15,328 bases of DNA from Deltaproteobacteria bacterium (GTDB lineage: Bacteria; Desulfobacterota; Desulfobulbia; Desulfobulbales; Desulfobulbaceae): contig JAJRVA010000048.1 of NCBI GenBank assembly GCA_024277485.1, forward strand, positions 1 through 15,328, read 5' to 3'. Position 1 is the stretch's first letter. Each line of letters starts with the position of its first letter. Positions 1 through 7,278 of this stretch are shown here, in pieces. Position numbers and translations under genes: made by a program. The notes under the pieces were generated by a model. It was not told where the DNA came from and made no database searches. It saw only the letters and a program-made list of their open reading frames with translations.

Positions 1-740
1 AAACGGTGCGCAAGGAGGAATTCGGTTACCGCACCAGGATGCCGGGTGCACAGAATGTCCTTGAGCGGAGGGGGTTTGACATGGAATCCCTGATGCTGAC
101 CGGAGACAAAAATGTTATTGATGTCGCCTGGATCGTCCAGTACAAGGTCAGCGACCCGGTTTACTTTCTCTACAAGGTACAAAATGTTCCCCAGGCTGTC
201 CGCGATGCCTCGGAGATGGTTGTACGAAGAATCGTCGGCAACATGGATTTTGATTATGTGCTCGGTAATCGCGAAATTCTTGCCGGTGATGCCAGGCGTG
301 AGCTGCAGAACGAACTGAACAACCTGGAGGCCGGGATACAGATCGTTGCCCTGCAGATGCAGGATATCACACCGCCCGAGCCGGTCAAGCCAGCCTTCAA
401 CGAGGTCAACGAGGCTGACCAGGACATGAAACGCCTTGTCAACGAAGCAGAGGAGACCTATAACCGGATCATCCCCAAGGCCAAGGGTGATGCCAAAAAA
501 ATCATCGAAGAATCTCACGGTTACGCTGTGCAGAGAGTCAACGAGGCCCAGGGTGAAACAGCCCGTTTCAACTCCATTGTAGCAGAGTACCTTGTGGCCA
601 AGGAAGTTACCCGCCGCAGGATGTATCTTGAGGCAATGCAGGAAATCCTGCCCAATGTTGATCATGTCTATGTCATGGACAAGGAACAGCGGACACTGCT
701 GCCCTTCCTCGACCTGACCCGCCAGAAAACAGCACCGTGA
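1..740 (+). CDS. hflK: HflK, SPFH-domain regulator of FtsH (5' end missing)
   Basis: C-terminal part of HflK, the membrane-anchored SPFH/prohibitin-family protein that pairs with HflC and sits around the FtsH protease in the inner membrane, modulating membrane-protein turnover. The reading frame is open to the window edge, so the N-terminal region and transmembrane helix lie upstream. The GTG at position 6 is an internal valine codon, not a start. Visible are the SPFH core (EEFGYRTR, then VDVAWIVQYKV-like strands, then VRRIVGN) and the helical coiled-coil tail rich in Glu, Ala and Lys (ADQDMKRLVNEAEETYNR, KAKGDAKKIIEES). The protein ends in LPFLDLTRQ, a typical HflK tail. hflC follows after 59 bases on the same strand, the usual hflK-hflC order, so the two are almost certainly co-transcribed. 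Family assignment is secure; regulation of FtsH is known for the family and not shown here. Confidence 0.93.
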   Translation, partial: TVRKEEFGYRTRMPGAQNVLERRGFDMESLMLTGDKNVIDVAWIVQYKVSDPVYFLYKVQNVPQAVRDASEMVVRRIVGNMDFDYVLGNREILAGDARRELQNELNNLEAGIQIVALQMQDITPPEPVKPAFNEVNEADQDMKRLVNEAEETYNRIIPKAKGDAKKIIEESHGYAVQRVNEAQGETARFNSIVAEYLVAKEVTRRRMYLEAMQEILPNVDHVYVMDKEQRTLLPFLDLTRQKTAP

Positions 741-799
741 ACCGGATACTGTTCCAGGTTATCAAAACAGACGAATAATCTCAGATAGAGAAGAGAAAC

Positions 800-1741
800 A
801 TGAAAAAAATTATCCAGATTTTCCTGCTCATCATAGTCGTCGCCCTCGGCATTTCCGTCTGGGACGGTTTTTATATCCTTAAAGAGGGTGAACAGGCCGT
901 CATCACCCAGTTCGGCCGACCGGTAGGGGACTCAAAGACGGAAGCCGGGCTGAAATTCAAAACACCGTTTATCCAGAAAGTCCGTTTTTTTGAGAAAAAA
1001 ATCCTGATATGGGACGGTGAGTCCAACCAGATCACGACCAATGACAAGACATTTGTCTACATGGACAATACCGCCCGCTGGCGGATAACCGATGCTCTCC
1101 GCTTCATGCAGGCGGTCGGTTCAATCAATCGGGCCCAGAGCCTGCTGGCCGACATTATCGACGGAACGGTCCGCGACCTTGTCAACAAGAACAACCTGAT
1201 CGAAATCATCCGTTCCTCCGACTGGACAACTGAATACATGGCATCACAGTCCCTGAGCGGCGACATGATCAACCCGCCGCAGCTTGGCCGCGACAAGATA
1301 AGCAATATGGTCCTGGAAACCGCATCCAAGATAACACCCCAGTACGGAATTGAGCTCATCGACGTGATGTTCAAACGGGTCAACTATATTGAATCGGTGC
1401 GCCTGAGGGTTTACGACAGGATGATTTCGGAACGAAAACGAATTGCAGCAGAAAAACGGTCCCTTGGTGAAGGTCGGAAGGCGGAAATCCTGGGCCGTGT
1501 TGAGCGCGAATACAAGGAAATCACCTCCACTGCCAACAAGGAAGCGACCACGATCAAGGGTAAAGCAGATGCCGAGGCCGCAAAAATATACGGTGAAACG
1601 TACGGCAAACACCCTGAATTCTATGCGTTCCTGAGGACCCTTGAGAGCTATCGGGACATTATTACGGACAACACATCCCTCATCCTCTCTTCTGACTCCG
1701 ACCTCTTCAACTACCTGGAGTCAATCGAAGGAAGGAAATAG
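800..1741 (+). CDS. hflC: HflC, SPFH-domain partner of HflK
   Basis: Complete 313-residue HflC, close to the usual family length. Residues 4 to 21 form one hydrophobic helix right after a short Lys-rich start (MKKIIQIFLLIIVVALG), giving an N-in membrane anchor with the rest in the periplasm. The SPFH core follows with the typical GEQAVITQFGRPV strand, and residues 200 to 260 form the charged helical tail (RMISERKRIAAEKRSLGEG) seen in HflC. The C-terminus with FYAFLRTLESY and SDLFNYLE also matches the family. In known systems HflC assembles with HflK into a cage around FtsH. The start at 800 is preceded by a purine-rich stretch (GAGAAGAG) at a plausible ribosome-binding distance. The gene converges with the zinc-ribbon gene on the other strand, leaving 71 bases between the stops. 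I see no convincing terminator hairpin in that gap. Confidence 0.95.
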   Translation: MKKIIQIFLLIIVVALGISVWDGFYILKEGEQAVITQFGRPVGDSKTEAGLKFKTPFIQKVRFFEKKILIWDGESNQITTNDKTFVYMDNTARWRITDALRFMQAVGSINRAQSLLADIIDGTVRDLVNKNNLIEIIRSSDWTTEYMASQSLSGDMINPPQLGRDKISNMVLETASKITPQYGIELIDVMFKRVNYIESVRLRVYDRMISERKRIAAEKRSLGEGRKAEILGRVEREYKEITSTANKEATTIKGKADAEAAKIYGETYGKHPEFYAFLRTLESYRDIITDNTSLILSSDSDLFNYLESIEGRK

Positions 1742-1812
1742 TTGAAAGCTTGTCAAGTTTGTAAAGTAGAAGAGAGTCGCGTCAGTTGAGAGGTTAACAG
1801 GACACTTTCGAC

Positions 1813-2484
1813 CTACTCAATAACAATCCCGGGACCCTCGTCGGCAAACGAGGGCCTCTGTTCGGGAGAATAGGGGATCCTGCCCTGCTCGTTGACCATT
1901 GCCTCGAAACGGAGGATATCTTCTTCAGTGGACAACCTCTCGACCTCCAGTTTATCAAACCGGCAGCTGCAGTGAACAAGCTGTCCTCCGCACCAGGGGC
2001 ACAGTTCCACCGGACAGCCGAATTCGTGCAGTTCTCCGGTTTCAGCATGACAGGCAGGACAGACATTCACGTCACTTCCCACTGACTCATACACCCCGAA
2101 ATTATCGATCGCACGACACTCAACAAGAAATTTCTCACGACTTTCATACCCGAAAAAATCAAGCAGGTCCCGGTCCCAGATCCCTTCGGCAAGCGGCCCC
2201 TGAAACTCAACGCCTTCACTTGACACCAGGTACAGGTATGCACTTTCACCGGTGGCGATCGCCAGCAGGAACATACCCTGCCTGCGATGAACCAGCCGTA
2301 TTTCACGAACCAGGTCATTCACCGCCTCGGGCAGGAAGCTGTAAAACTCCTGCAGCAGGGCAAGCGCAATCCGGTCCTCCCTGTACATATCGAGAAGATC
2401 TACGGCATCACCAATCCTTCCTTCCGGCACGGCATACTCTATCAGGTCTCTGACAGCCTGTCTTTTTTCCCTGAAATCATCCAT
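1813..2484 (-). CDS. Unrecognised protein with C-terminal cysteine-rich zinc ribbon
   Basis: 223 residues from the ATG at 2484. A GTG nine bases further upstream is in frame, but AGGGA directly abuts that GTG and lies about 9 bases from the ATG, so the ATG is preferred. The N-terminal 130 residues are acidic and mostly helical, with no motif I recognise. Residues 142 to 174 hold seven cysteines and a histidine: CPAC at 142-145, H153, C157, CPWC at 162-165, then C172 and C174. This spacing looks like one or two zinc ribbons. Similar C-terminal patterns (CPxC...GC...CPxCGGQL...CxC) are, as I recall, common in uncharacterised proteobacterial proteins. The ATG overlaps the end of thiE by 8 bases (ATGGATGA), so it is probably translationally coupled to thiE. 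Shared expression does not prove a role in thiamine metabolism. Function unknown. Confidence 0.8.
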   Translation of the reverse strand: MDDFREKRQAVRDLIEYAVPEGRIGDAVDLLDMYREDRIALALLQEFYSFLPEAVNDLVREIRLVHRRQGMFLLAIATGESAYLYLVSSEGVEFQGPLAEGIWDRDLLDFFGYESREKFLVECRAIDNFGVYESVGSDVNVCPACHAETGELHEFGCPVELCPWCGGQLVHCSCRFDKLEVERLSTEEDILRFEAMVNEQGRIPYSPEQRPSFADEGPGIVIE

Positions 2485-3178
2485 GGAGCTCACTCCCTGC
2501 TCTGCTTATTTCCTCTACCCATCGGCCTGTTTCCCCGGCGATATCCGCTGCCTGCGACAGGGCCGTTACAAGAGCAATACGCCTGACCCCGGTCTCGACA
2601 AGCTCCGGTACATGCTTCAATTTAATCCCGCCCATCACGGTGAAAGGAAGCGACAGATGGGATGAGAACCGGGTAATCGCCTCCGGGCCCAGGAACTTCG
2701 ACAGTCCCTCCTTGGTCCCGGTGGGGTAAATCGGGCCGATATTGTAGTAGGAAACCGGCAGGTCGCCTGTCTTTTCGATCTCTCCCAAACGAATGGCCTG
2801 TTCTTCACTGTTACATGATATACCAATAATCATTTCCGGGGCCAGCTTCAAGATCTCACCGGGCGGGATGTCCTTCTGGCCCACATGGATACCGTCCGCA
2901 TCAGCGAGCAGGGCAATATCCAACCGGTCATTCACGAAAAAAAGTGCTCCTGCCTCCCTGGTTTTCCGGCGAAAAAACTTCGCTTTCTCCAGAAGACGGC
3001 GGTCCGATGAGTCCTTGTCGCGCAGCTGGATTATTCTTGCCCCGCCGTGAAGTACCCCGTCAAGCCACTGTTCGTCGGAACGTCCGTCTGCCAGCCTTTC
3101 ACAGGAAACAGGATACACTGTTACCTCATCAACAAACTGTTGCAGCCGTCGCCGGTATTGCTCACCCCGCCCGGTCAT
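2477..3178 (-). CDS. thiE: Thiamine phosphate synthase ThiE
   Basis: 233-residue TIM-barrel enzyme that joins the pyrimidine pyrophosphate (HMP-PP) and the thiazole phosphate to give thiamine monophosphate in the cytoplasm. Family motifs appear in order: QLRDK at 51-55, FVNDR at 81-85 with the Asp for magnesium, GIHVGQKD at 96-103, GIS at 119-121, GPIYPTGTK at 148-156 and VMGGI at 181-185. The PTxTK loop favours true ThiE over the non-synthetic TenI branch. It is slightly longer than the common 210 residues because of an N-terminal extension of about 18 residues. GGAG lies 4 bases before the ATG, a short spacing, so a later start is possible. No other thi gene is in view. I looked for a THI-box (TPP) riboswitch upstream and saw none, which suggests that control is elsewhere or absent. 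Confidence 0.9.
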   Translation of the reverse strand: MTGRGEQYRRRLQQFVDEVTVYPVSCERLADGRSDEQWLDGVLHGGARIIQLRDKDSSDRRLLEKAKFFRRKTREAGALFFVNDRLDIALLADADGIHVGQKDIPPGEILKLAPEMIIGISCNSEEQAIRLGEIEKTGDLPVSYYNIGPIYPTGTKEGLSKFLGPEAITRFSSHLSLPFTVMGGIKLKHVPELVETGVRRIALVTALSQAADIAGETGRWVEEISRAGSELHG

Positions 3179-3520
3179 GCCGCTCCGTCTGTCCGGTTCA
3201 TTTCTCCGGCGGCACTGCCCGGACCGTGGCCGAAGCAGCGTGTTGCCGGAACTGTCATTATTTCATTCACTTGAATTTTTTTCAATAATTAAGTAGTATG
3301 CATAATTGCAATAAAAAATGTCATCGTCCGTTATTATACGGAAACTCCCGGATACGATTCGGATGCCCCCGTTTCTGCTCTGAGTCGGCAGAAAACATAT
3401 TTCATATATAACCGAACACATACACCTGCGCACCGAATTTCCCGGGATGTGTTGACAAAACCGGACCATTTTCTTTATGCCGGCAAGATTGATTGAGGCT
3501 GATTGCAATGAAGCTACAGG
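3179..3520. other. Divergent intergenic region between thiE and gltA
   Basis: About 340 bases without a credible gene, separating the divergent starts of thiE and gltA. It is AT-rich near 3270-3320 and 3390-3410, as expected for promoters. It contains a hairpin-capable repeat, TTTCTGC (3372-3378) and GCAGAAA (3388-3394) around a 9-base loop, and the 8-bp palindrome TCCCGGGA near 3440. A TTGACA box sits at 3452. The only sizeable ORF (3263-3553, - strand) overlaps the gltA start and does not look like protein. Confidence 0.6.
3452..3481 (+). promoter_or_regulatory. Possible gltA promoter (consensus -35, weak -10)
   Basis: A perfect TTGACA at 3452-3457 lies about 70 bases before the gltA start. 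The matching -10 is poor: TTTATG (3474-3479, 16-base spacer) or TATGCC (3476-3481, 18-base spacer), each matching 3 of 6 consensus bases. A weak -10 with a strong -35 could mean activator dependence or chance. Confidence 0.35.
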
Positions 3521-3529
3521 ATGAAAACC

Positions 3530-4831
3530 ATGTCGTATAAAATCACAGATCAAACAGCACAGCTGAGTATAAACGGAAACGTGTATACCCTGCCGATTGT
3601 TGAAGGGACCATGGGAGACAGGGCTATTGATATTTCCAATCTCCTGCAGCAGTCCGGCTACATCACGCTGGACAACGGTTACAAGAATACGGGATCATGT
3701 TCCAGCACCATTACCTACCTTGACGGCGCCAAGGGGATCCTGCGCTACAGGGGTTACGATATCGAGGACCTGGCTGACAACTGCTCTTTTGTGGAGGTCG
3801 CCTACCTGCTTCTGCATGGAAGACTGCCCAATGTCTCGGAGTTGGAAGGGTTCAGGGGGCTTCTTGAGCGGTTCGCCCTGATCCACGAAGACATGATCCA
3901 TTTTTTCGATCATTTTCCCTCCCATACATCCCCGATGTCCATACTTTCGGTCATGGTCAACAGCCTGGTCAACTATTACCCGGAAATGGGTGATGACCCG
4001 ATGGCTGATTTTGAAGCAACCTCCACCCGTCTGTTATCCAAAATCAGGACTATTGCCGCCTTTTCCTACAAAAAATCCCTGGGTCATCCCCTGGTATATC
4101 CCAGGAACGACCTGTCCTACTGCGGCAACTTCCTGAATATGATGTTTGACAAGCCGGTCAAACCCTATGTGGTCCGACCGGAGGTCGTGGCTACTCTGAA
4201 CAAGCTTCTCATCCTGCACGCCGACCATGAACAGAACTGTTCCACCTCCACCGTCAGGCTGGTCGGCAGCGCCGGGGTCAACCTCTATGCCGCCATCTCC
4301 GCAGGCATCAATGCCCTGTGGGGCCCGTTGCACGGCGGAGCAAACGAGGCTGTTGTGGACATGCTGGAAACCATTTACGCGGATGACAGCAACTTTGAGA
4401 AATATATCACCAAGGCAAAGGACAAAAACGATCCGTTCAGACTCTCCGGTTTCGGACACAGGGTATACAGAACCTATGACCCGCGGGGAAAAATCATCAA
4501 GAATGCCTGTGATGAAGTACTCAGGGTGCTTGAAATATCCGATCCTCTGCTGGACCTTGCCTACAAGCTTGAAGAGATTGTTCTCAAGGATGAGTATTTC
4601 GTTGAGCGAAATCTCTTTCCCAACGTCGATTTTTACAGCGGCATCATTTACCGGGCCATCGGGATACCCACCAATATGTTCACGGTCCGGTTTGCCCTGG
4701 GCAGACTTCCCGGATGGATCTCCCAGTGGAAAGAAATGCATGAGGATCCTAAGACAAGAATAGGACGGCCCAGGCAGGTTTATATGGGGGAAAAAGCCCG
4801 GGACTTTGTTCCACTCGACATGCGGGAATAA
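3530..4831 (+). CDS. gltA: Type II citrate synthase (Si-type)
   Basis: Condenses acetyl-CoA with oxaloacetate to citrate, the entry step of the TCA cycle. With the start at 3530 the protein has 433 residues, matching the hexameric GltA type of Gram-negative bacteria (about 427) rather than the shorter type I. The ATG at 3521 is also in frame, but AGGATG overlaps it directly and lies about 9 bases before 3530, so 3530 is favoured. The N-terminal small domain (AQLSINGNVYTLPIVEGTMG) is characteristic of type II. Catalytic motifs are intact: HADHEQNCSTSTVR (His 233), GPLHGGANEA (His 268), GFGHRVYRTYDPR (His 310) and PNVDFYSG (Asp 367). The C-terminal RIGRPRQVYMGE is typical. Many type II enzymes are inhibited by NADH; I cannot judge that here. 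The gene stands alone, with its own upstream region and a strong hairpin after its stop. Confidence 0.97.
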   Translation: MSYKITDQTAQLSINGNVYTLPIVEGTMGDRAIDISNLLQQSGYITLDNGYKNTGSCSSTITYLDGAKGILRYRGYDIEDLADNCSFVEVAYLLLHGRLPNVSELEGFRGLLERFALIHEDMIHFFDHFPSHTSPMSILSVMVNSLVNYYPEMGDDPMADFEATSTRLLSKIRTIAAFSYKKSLGHPLVYPRNDLSYCGNFLNMMFDKPVKPYVVRPEVVATLNKLLILHADHEQNCSTSTVRLVGSAGVNLYAAISAGINALWGPLHGGANEAVVDMLETIYADDSNFEKYITKAKDKNDPFRLSGFGHRVYRTYDPRGKIIKNACDEVLRVLEISDPLLDLAYKLEEIVLKDEYFVERNLFPNVDFYSGIIYRAIGIPTNMFTVRFALGRLPGWISQWKEMHEDPKTRIGRPRQVYMGEKARDFVPLDMRE

Positions 4832-4854
4832 AAATATTCGCCTCAGTACAGACG

Positions 4855-4911
4855 CACAGAAACAAAAAAGGTCAAGGTGTAGCGCACACCTTGACCTTTT
4901 TTGTTTCTGTG
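4855..4911. terminator. Bidirectional intrinsic terminator between gltA and the actin gene
   Basis: A perfect 26-bp inverted repeat: left arm 4855-4880, loop AGCGC at 4881-4885, right arm 4886-4911. The arms carry an A6 tract on the left and a T6 tract on the right, so the hairpin can terminate gltA on the + strand and the converging actin gene on the - strand. It fills most of the 96 bases between the two stops. The T tract lies inside the long stem rather than after it. A shorter GC-rich inner stem (GGTCAAGGTGT with ACACCTTGACC) followed by T6 is the likely working form. Confidence 0.9.
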
Positions 4912-4927
4912 GAAGTATCCGGCCCGG

Positions 4928-5962
4928 TTACAAATCCGTCCAGTAATCTTCCGGCATGTCCTGCGCAAGGGCAAGGGCCCCGTCAGACCCGCTGAAAAGG
5001 GGATCCTTGACCACGGTTACCTTGGCGGGACCGTATTCACTCAGGACATCCTTAAGGTAGCTGGCAAGCCCTTCGATCTGGCTGCCGCCGCCTGCCAGAA
5101 TAATATTCTTCCTGATAACATCCTGGTACTCAGGATCAAACCTGGCAATGAGTTCCAGAGTGGACTCGACAATGGCCGGCAGAATACTCTCACATGCACG
5201 CAGCATCTCATCCGTTATATCATGCTTGGTCGGTTTGCCGTCTACCGGTATTGTCACCTTGATTGCACCATCCGGCTCCCCGATAAAACTGTAATCCTCT
5301 TTAAATTTCCGTACCATGTTCAGGTTGAAATCCGCCTGGGGATACCGTTCTGCAAGAAAATTATACAGCTGCTGATCAATATAGTCGCCGGCCGTCAGGA
5401 CAGTTCGCTGATCATCCTCCGTCGGTACAGTACCGTGCATGAGGCAGAAATCAACCGTGCCGGCGCCGATATCGATAACCATTGCATTATCAAGGGCATC
5501 GACTCCGTAGGCCACGGCAAAAGGTTCGGAAACAACCAGAAGAGAGTCCGCGTATTCGGCAACCGCCTTTTTCAGGGCCACCTTATTTACCTTGAAAGAC
5601 TCAGCGGGAACACCAACCACCGCCCTGACCTTGCCATCATCCTTTTTGGTCTGCACAAGAGAAATCAGGTGATTGATCAACTCTTTTACCGCCTCTTCAT
5701 CACGGGCGGTTCCTTCCTTGATGACACCGTTTTTCAAGGGTCGGTACAGATCAAGGGATAACCTGTGCTCCACGGCATCCTCCCCGAAAAGAACGGGTGC
5801 TCCGACTACCTTCCTGGCGATGAAATCCTTTGGCCATCCGACATAACTCTCAACCCACTTCTTTCTTCCGTTGATCGCGGATATGGCGCTCCTCGAAGTG
5901 CCGAGGTCGATTCCGACAACCAACTTTTCATCAACTGCTTTTCCTGCGGACTTTCTGGCCAT
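4928..5962 (-). CDS. MamK-type bacterial actin (filament-forming ATPase)
   Basis: 344-residue actin-fold ATPase closely resembling MamK, the cytoplasmic filament that organises magnetosome chains. The likeness is end to end. Motifs: VGIDLGTSRSAI (16-27, phosphate 1), GVPAES (117-122), VVSEPFAVAYG (143-153), VIDIGAGTVDF (162-172, phosphate 2), IILAGGGSQIEGL (adenosine site). The C-terminus DGALALAQDMPEDYW resembles MamK's GALRLAEELPPQYW. Glu 146 and Asp 164 match the MamK ATPase residues I recall as E143 and D161, so the enzyme looks active. The start is placed at 5962: AAGGAG (5969-5974) lies 6 bases from it, but only 0 bases from the alternative ATG at 5968. It overlaps the end of the amidase gene by 32 bases and should be co-transcribed and coupled with it. 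No mam genes surround it, so a magnetosome role is doubtful. A cytoskeletal role in cell shape, division or positioning is inference. Confidence 0.88.
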   Translation of the reverse strand: MARKSAGKAVDEKLVVGIDLGTSRSAISAINGRKKWVESYVGWPKDFIARKVVGAPVLFGEDAVEHRLSLDLYRPLKNGVIKEGTARDEEAVKELINHLISLVQTKKDDGKVRAVVGVPAESFKVNKVALKKAVAEYADSLLVVSEPFAVAYGVDALDNAMVIDIGAGTVDFCLMHGTVPTEDDQRTVLTAGDYIDQQLYNFLAERYPQADFNLNMVRKFKEDYSFIGEPDGAIKVTIPVDGKPTKHDITDEMLRACESILPAIVESTLELIARFDPEYQDVIRKNIILAGGGSQIEGLASYLKDVLSEYGPAKVTVVKDPLFSGSDGALALAQDMPEDYWTDL

Positions 5963-7109
5963 TCTCATCTCCTTTTAAAACATGTAGATTCCTGCGCTCA
6001 AGATAGCGGGCTGTTCCCTGGCTGAGGAATGTCGTAATTTCCTCCCTGTAGGCGGGCATGTTCAGCTTCAACTCCTCCTGTTTCTTGGTGATGCACGAAA
6101 TCTCGACCAGGACGGCCGGAGCATTCACACCAAGCAGAACGACAAACGGTGCTATTTTAATTCCCGCATCAGCAATATCCTTATCATACTTTTTAACGTT
6201 CGTGAAGAGACTATATTGTATGGAAGAGGCTAAATTGGCAGATTCCTGCTCCTTGAAGGTGTTGCCTATCTTCTTGATCATATTCTCAAAGTCTTTTGTC
6301 AGGATCCCGGAGCCTCTGTTTTCCTGCTCTGCCAGCTTCAGTGTCTCAGGGTCGGATGGAGGACCATAGTAATAGGTCTCGGTAACATTGAAGCGTTTCT
6401 GGGGCAATGCATTGACATGGAGCGAGATAAACAGGTCGGTCCTGCCGGAGTTGGCAAACTTCACCCGCTCGGACAGTGACATGGTCGCATCGGTTTCACG
6501 GGTCAGGACTACTTTATACCTGCCGTACTGCTGGAGTTTCTGCTGCAGGCGCCTGGCGATATCCAGAACAATATCCTTTTCCTGTGTTCCCAGCAGCCCG
6601 ATTGCACCGGGATCCCTGCCGCCATGCCCGGGATCTATGACAATGGTCTGGACATCCAGACCGAAAATTGAACTGAGCCGTACATGATCATTATTCAGGA
6701 TAAGACTGTAATCCAGCAGCTTCTCCTGGTTCAACTCCACAGCCTGAGGTATTTCCGGCGACCTCAGAATATACGACGTCTGTCCGGAAAACCGTGTAAC
6801 AGGAACCGGGACCGGAACTTTCACTTCAACTGTCGGCAGGGGCTGTATCTGGTCAATAACCGGAGATCCGGCAGCAGCAACTCTCTGGGACGGCTCTCTG
6901 TTCCCGGATCCGACCAGCATCCCAGCCAGACTTACCCCGCCTGCCAGAAAAACCAGGATGATCAGCCAGGCAAACGACCTGCGCCGGGTCTGCGGCCTGG
7001 CAGGCTGCGGTTCGTGCTTCGTACTTGCAATCCTGAGATTGTCATCATAGACACCACGCAGGATAGCATTTTTCAAACGAAGGCTTTCAGCAGAATTACG
7101 GATTGTCAT
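5931..7109 (-). CDS. Membrane-anchored N-acetylmuramoyl-L-alanine amidase (Amidase_3)
   Basis: 392-residue zinc amidase that cuts the bond between N-acetylmuramic acid and the first L-Ala of peptidoglycan peptides. Layout: residues 1-45 form a charged, probably cytoplasmic tail; TRRR then a hydrophobic helix at about 46-66 (a signal anchor, with no clear cleavage site); a Pro/Val-rich linker with KVPVPVPV near 97-104; the Amidase_3 domain from about 153. Zinc and catalytic residues are present: DPGHGG (His 162), QEKD (Glu 177), SLHVNA (His 231) and VLVEIS (Glu 336). The catalytic part should therefore be periplasmic. E. coli AmiA, AmiB and AmiC have cleavable signals, so permanent anchoring with a 45-residue inside tail is notable. 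First gene of a two-gene unit with the MamK-like actin, behind a consensus promoter. No good Shine-Dalgarno lies before the ATG at 7109, so the start is less sure than the rest. Confidence 0.92.
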   Translation of the reverse strand: MTIRNSAESLRLKNAILRGVYDDNLRIASTKHEPQPARPQTRRRSFAWLIILVFLAGGVSLAGMLVGSGNREPSQRVAAAGSPVIDQIQPLPTVEVKVPVPVPVTRFSGQTSYILRSPEIPQAVELNQEKLLDYSLILNNDHVRLSSIFGLDVQTIVIDPGHGGRDPGAIGLLGTQEKDIVLDIARRLQQKLQQYGRYKVVLTRETDATMSLSERVKFANSGRTDLFISLHVNALPQKRFNVTETYYYGPPSDPETLKLAEQENRGSGILTKDFENMIKKIGNTFKEQESANLASSIQYSLFTNVKKYDKDIADAGIKIAPFVVLLGVNAPAVLVEISCITKKQEELKLNMPAYREEITTFLSQGTARYLERRNLHVLKGDENGQKVRRKSS

Positions 7110-7138
7110 GGTTATGCATGGTGTCGGAATAGTGATTG

Positions 7139-7150
7139 TAAAACGTTTTA
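7139..7150. promoter_or_regulatory. Palindrome TAAAACGTTTTA just downstream of the promoter, possible operator
   Basis: A perfect 12-bp palindrome with a central CG, lying about +6 to +17 relative to the predicted start of the amidase-actin transcript. A consensus promoter followed by a symmetric site is the usual layout of a repressed promoter. AAACGTTT cores with a central CG are common in operators of LacI/PurR-family repressors. The regulator is unknown. Confidence 0.45.
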
Positions 7151-7162
7151 ACTCGTGGAATT

Positions 7163-7191
7163 ATTATATGATCTGCATCATGGGCTGTCAA
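7163..7191 (-). promoter_or_regulatory. Full-consensus sigma-70 promoter for the amidase-actin unit
   Basis: Read on the - strand: TTGACA at 7191-7186, a spacer of exactly 17 bases, and TATAAT at 7168-7163. Both boxes match the sigma-70 consensus at all 12 positions with the ideal spacing. The expected transcription start is near 7156, giving a leader of about 47 bases before the amidase ATG. Confidence 0.88.
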
Positions 7192-7263
7192 CTGCATCTT
7201 CTGCACAGGAAAAAGACCGCCGGAAAGGACAGCCGGTGAATTCTGCAAAAACAACGGGGAACG

Positions 7264-7278
7264 GTGGCATATTGCCAC
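7264..7278. repeat. Short inverted repeat GTGGCA-TAT-TGCCAC
   Basis: Two 6-base arms around a 3-base centre, about 75 bases upstream of the -35 box of the amidase promoter. The symmetry would suit binding of a dimeric regulator. A chance occurrence is possible. Confidence 0.3.

Noticed and set aside
1830..1856. CCCTCG ... CGAGGG inverted repeat as a terminator
   Set aside because: Falls inside the coding end of the zinc-ribbon gene, with no T run in either direction.
4034..4741. 235-codon ORF on the - strand
   Set aside because: Antisense to the well-supported citrate synthase gene.
4901..5761. 286-codon ORF on the + strand
   Set aside because: Antisense to the MamK-like gene and runs through the terminator hairpin; no protein-like motifs.
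4928..5962. Magnetosome island
   Set aside because: Only the actin resembles a magnetosome protein; no mamA, mamB, mamE, mamI, mamM or mamQ-like gene lies in the window.
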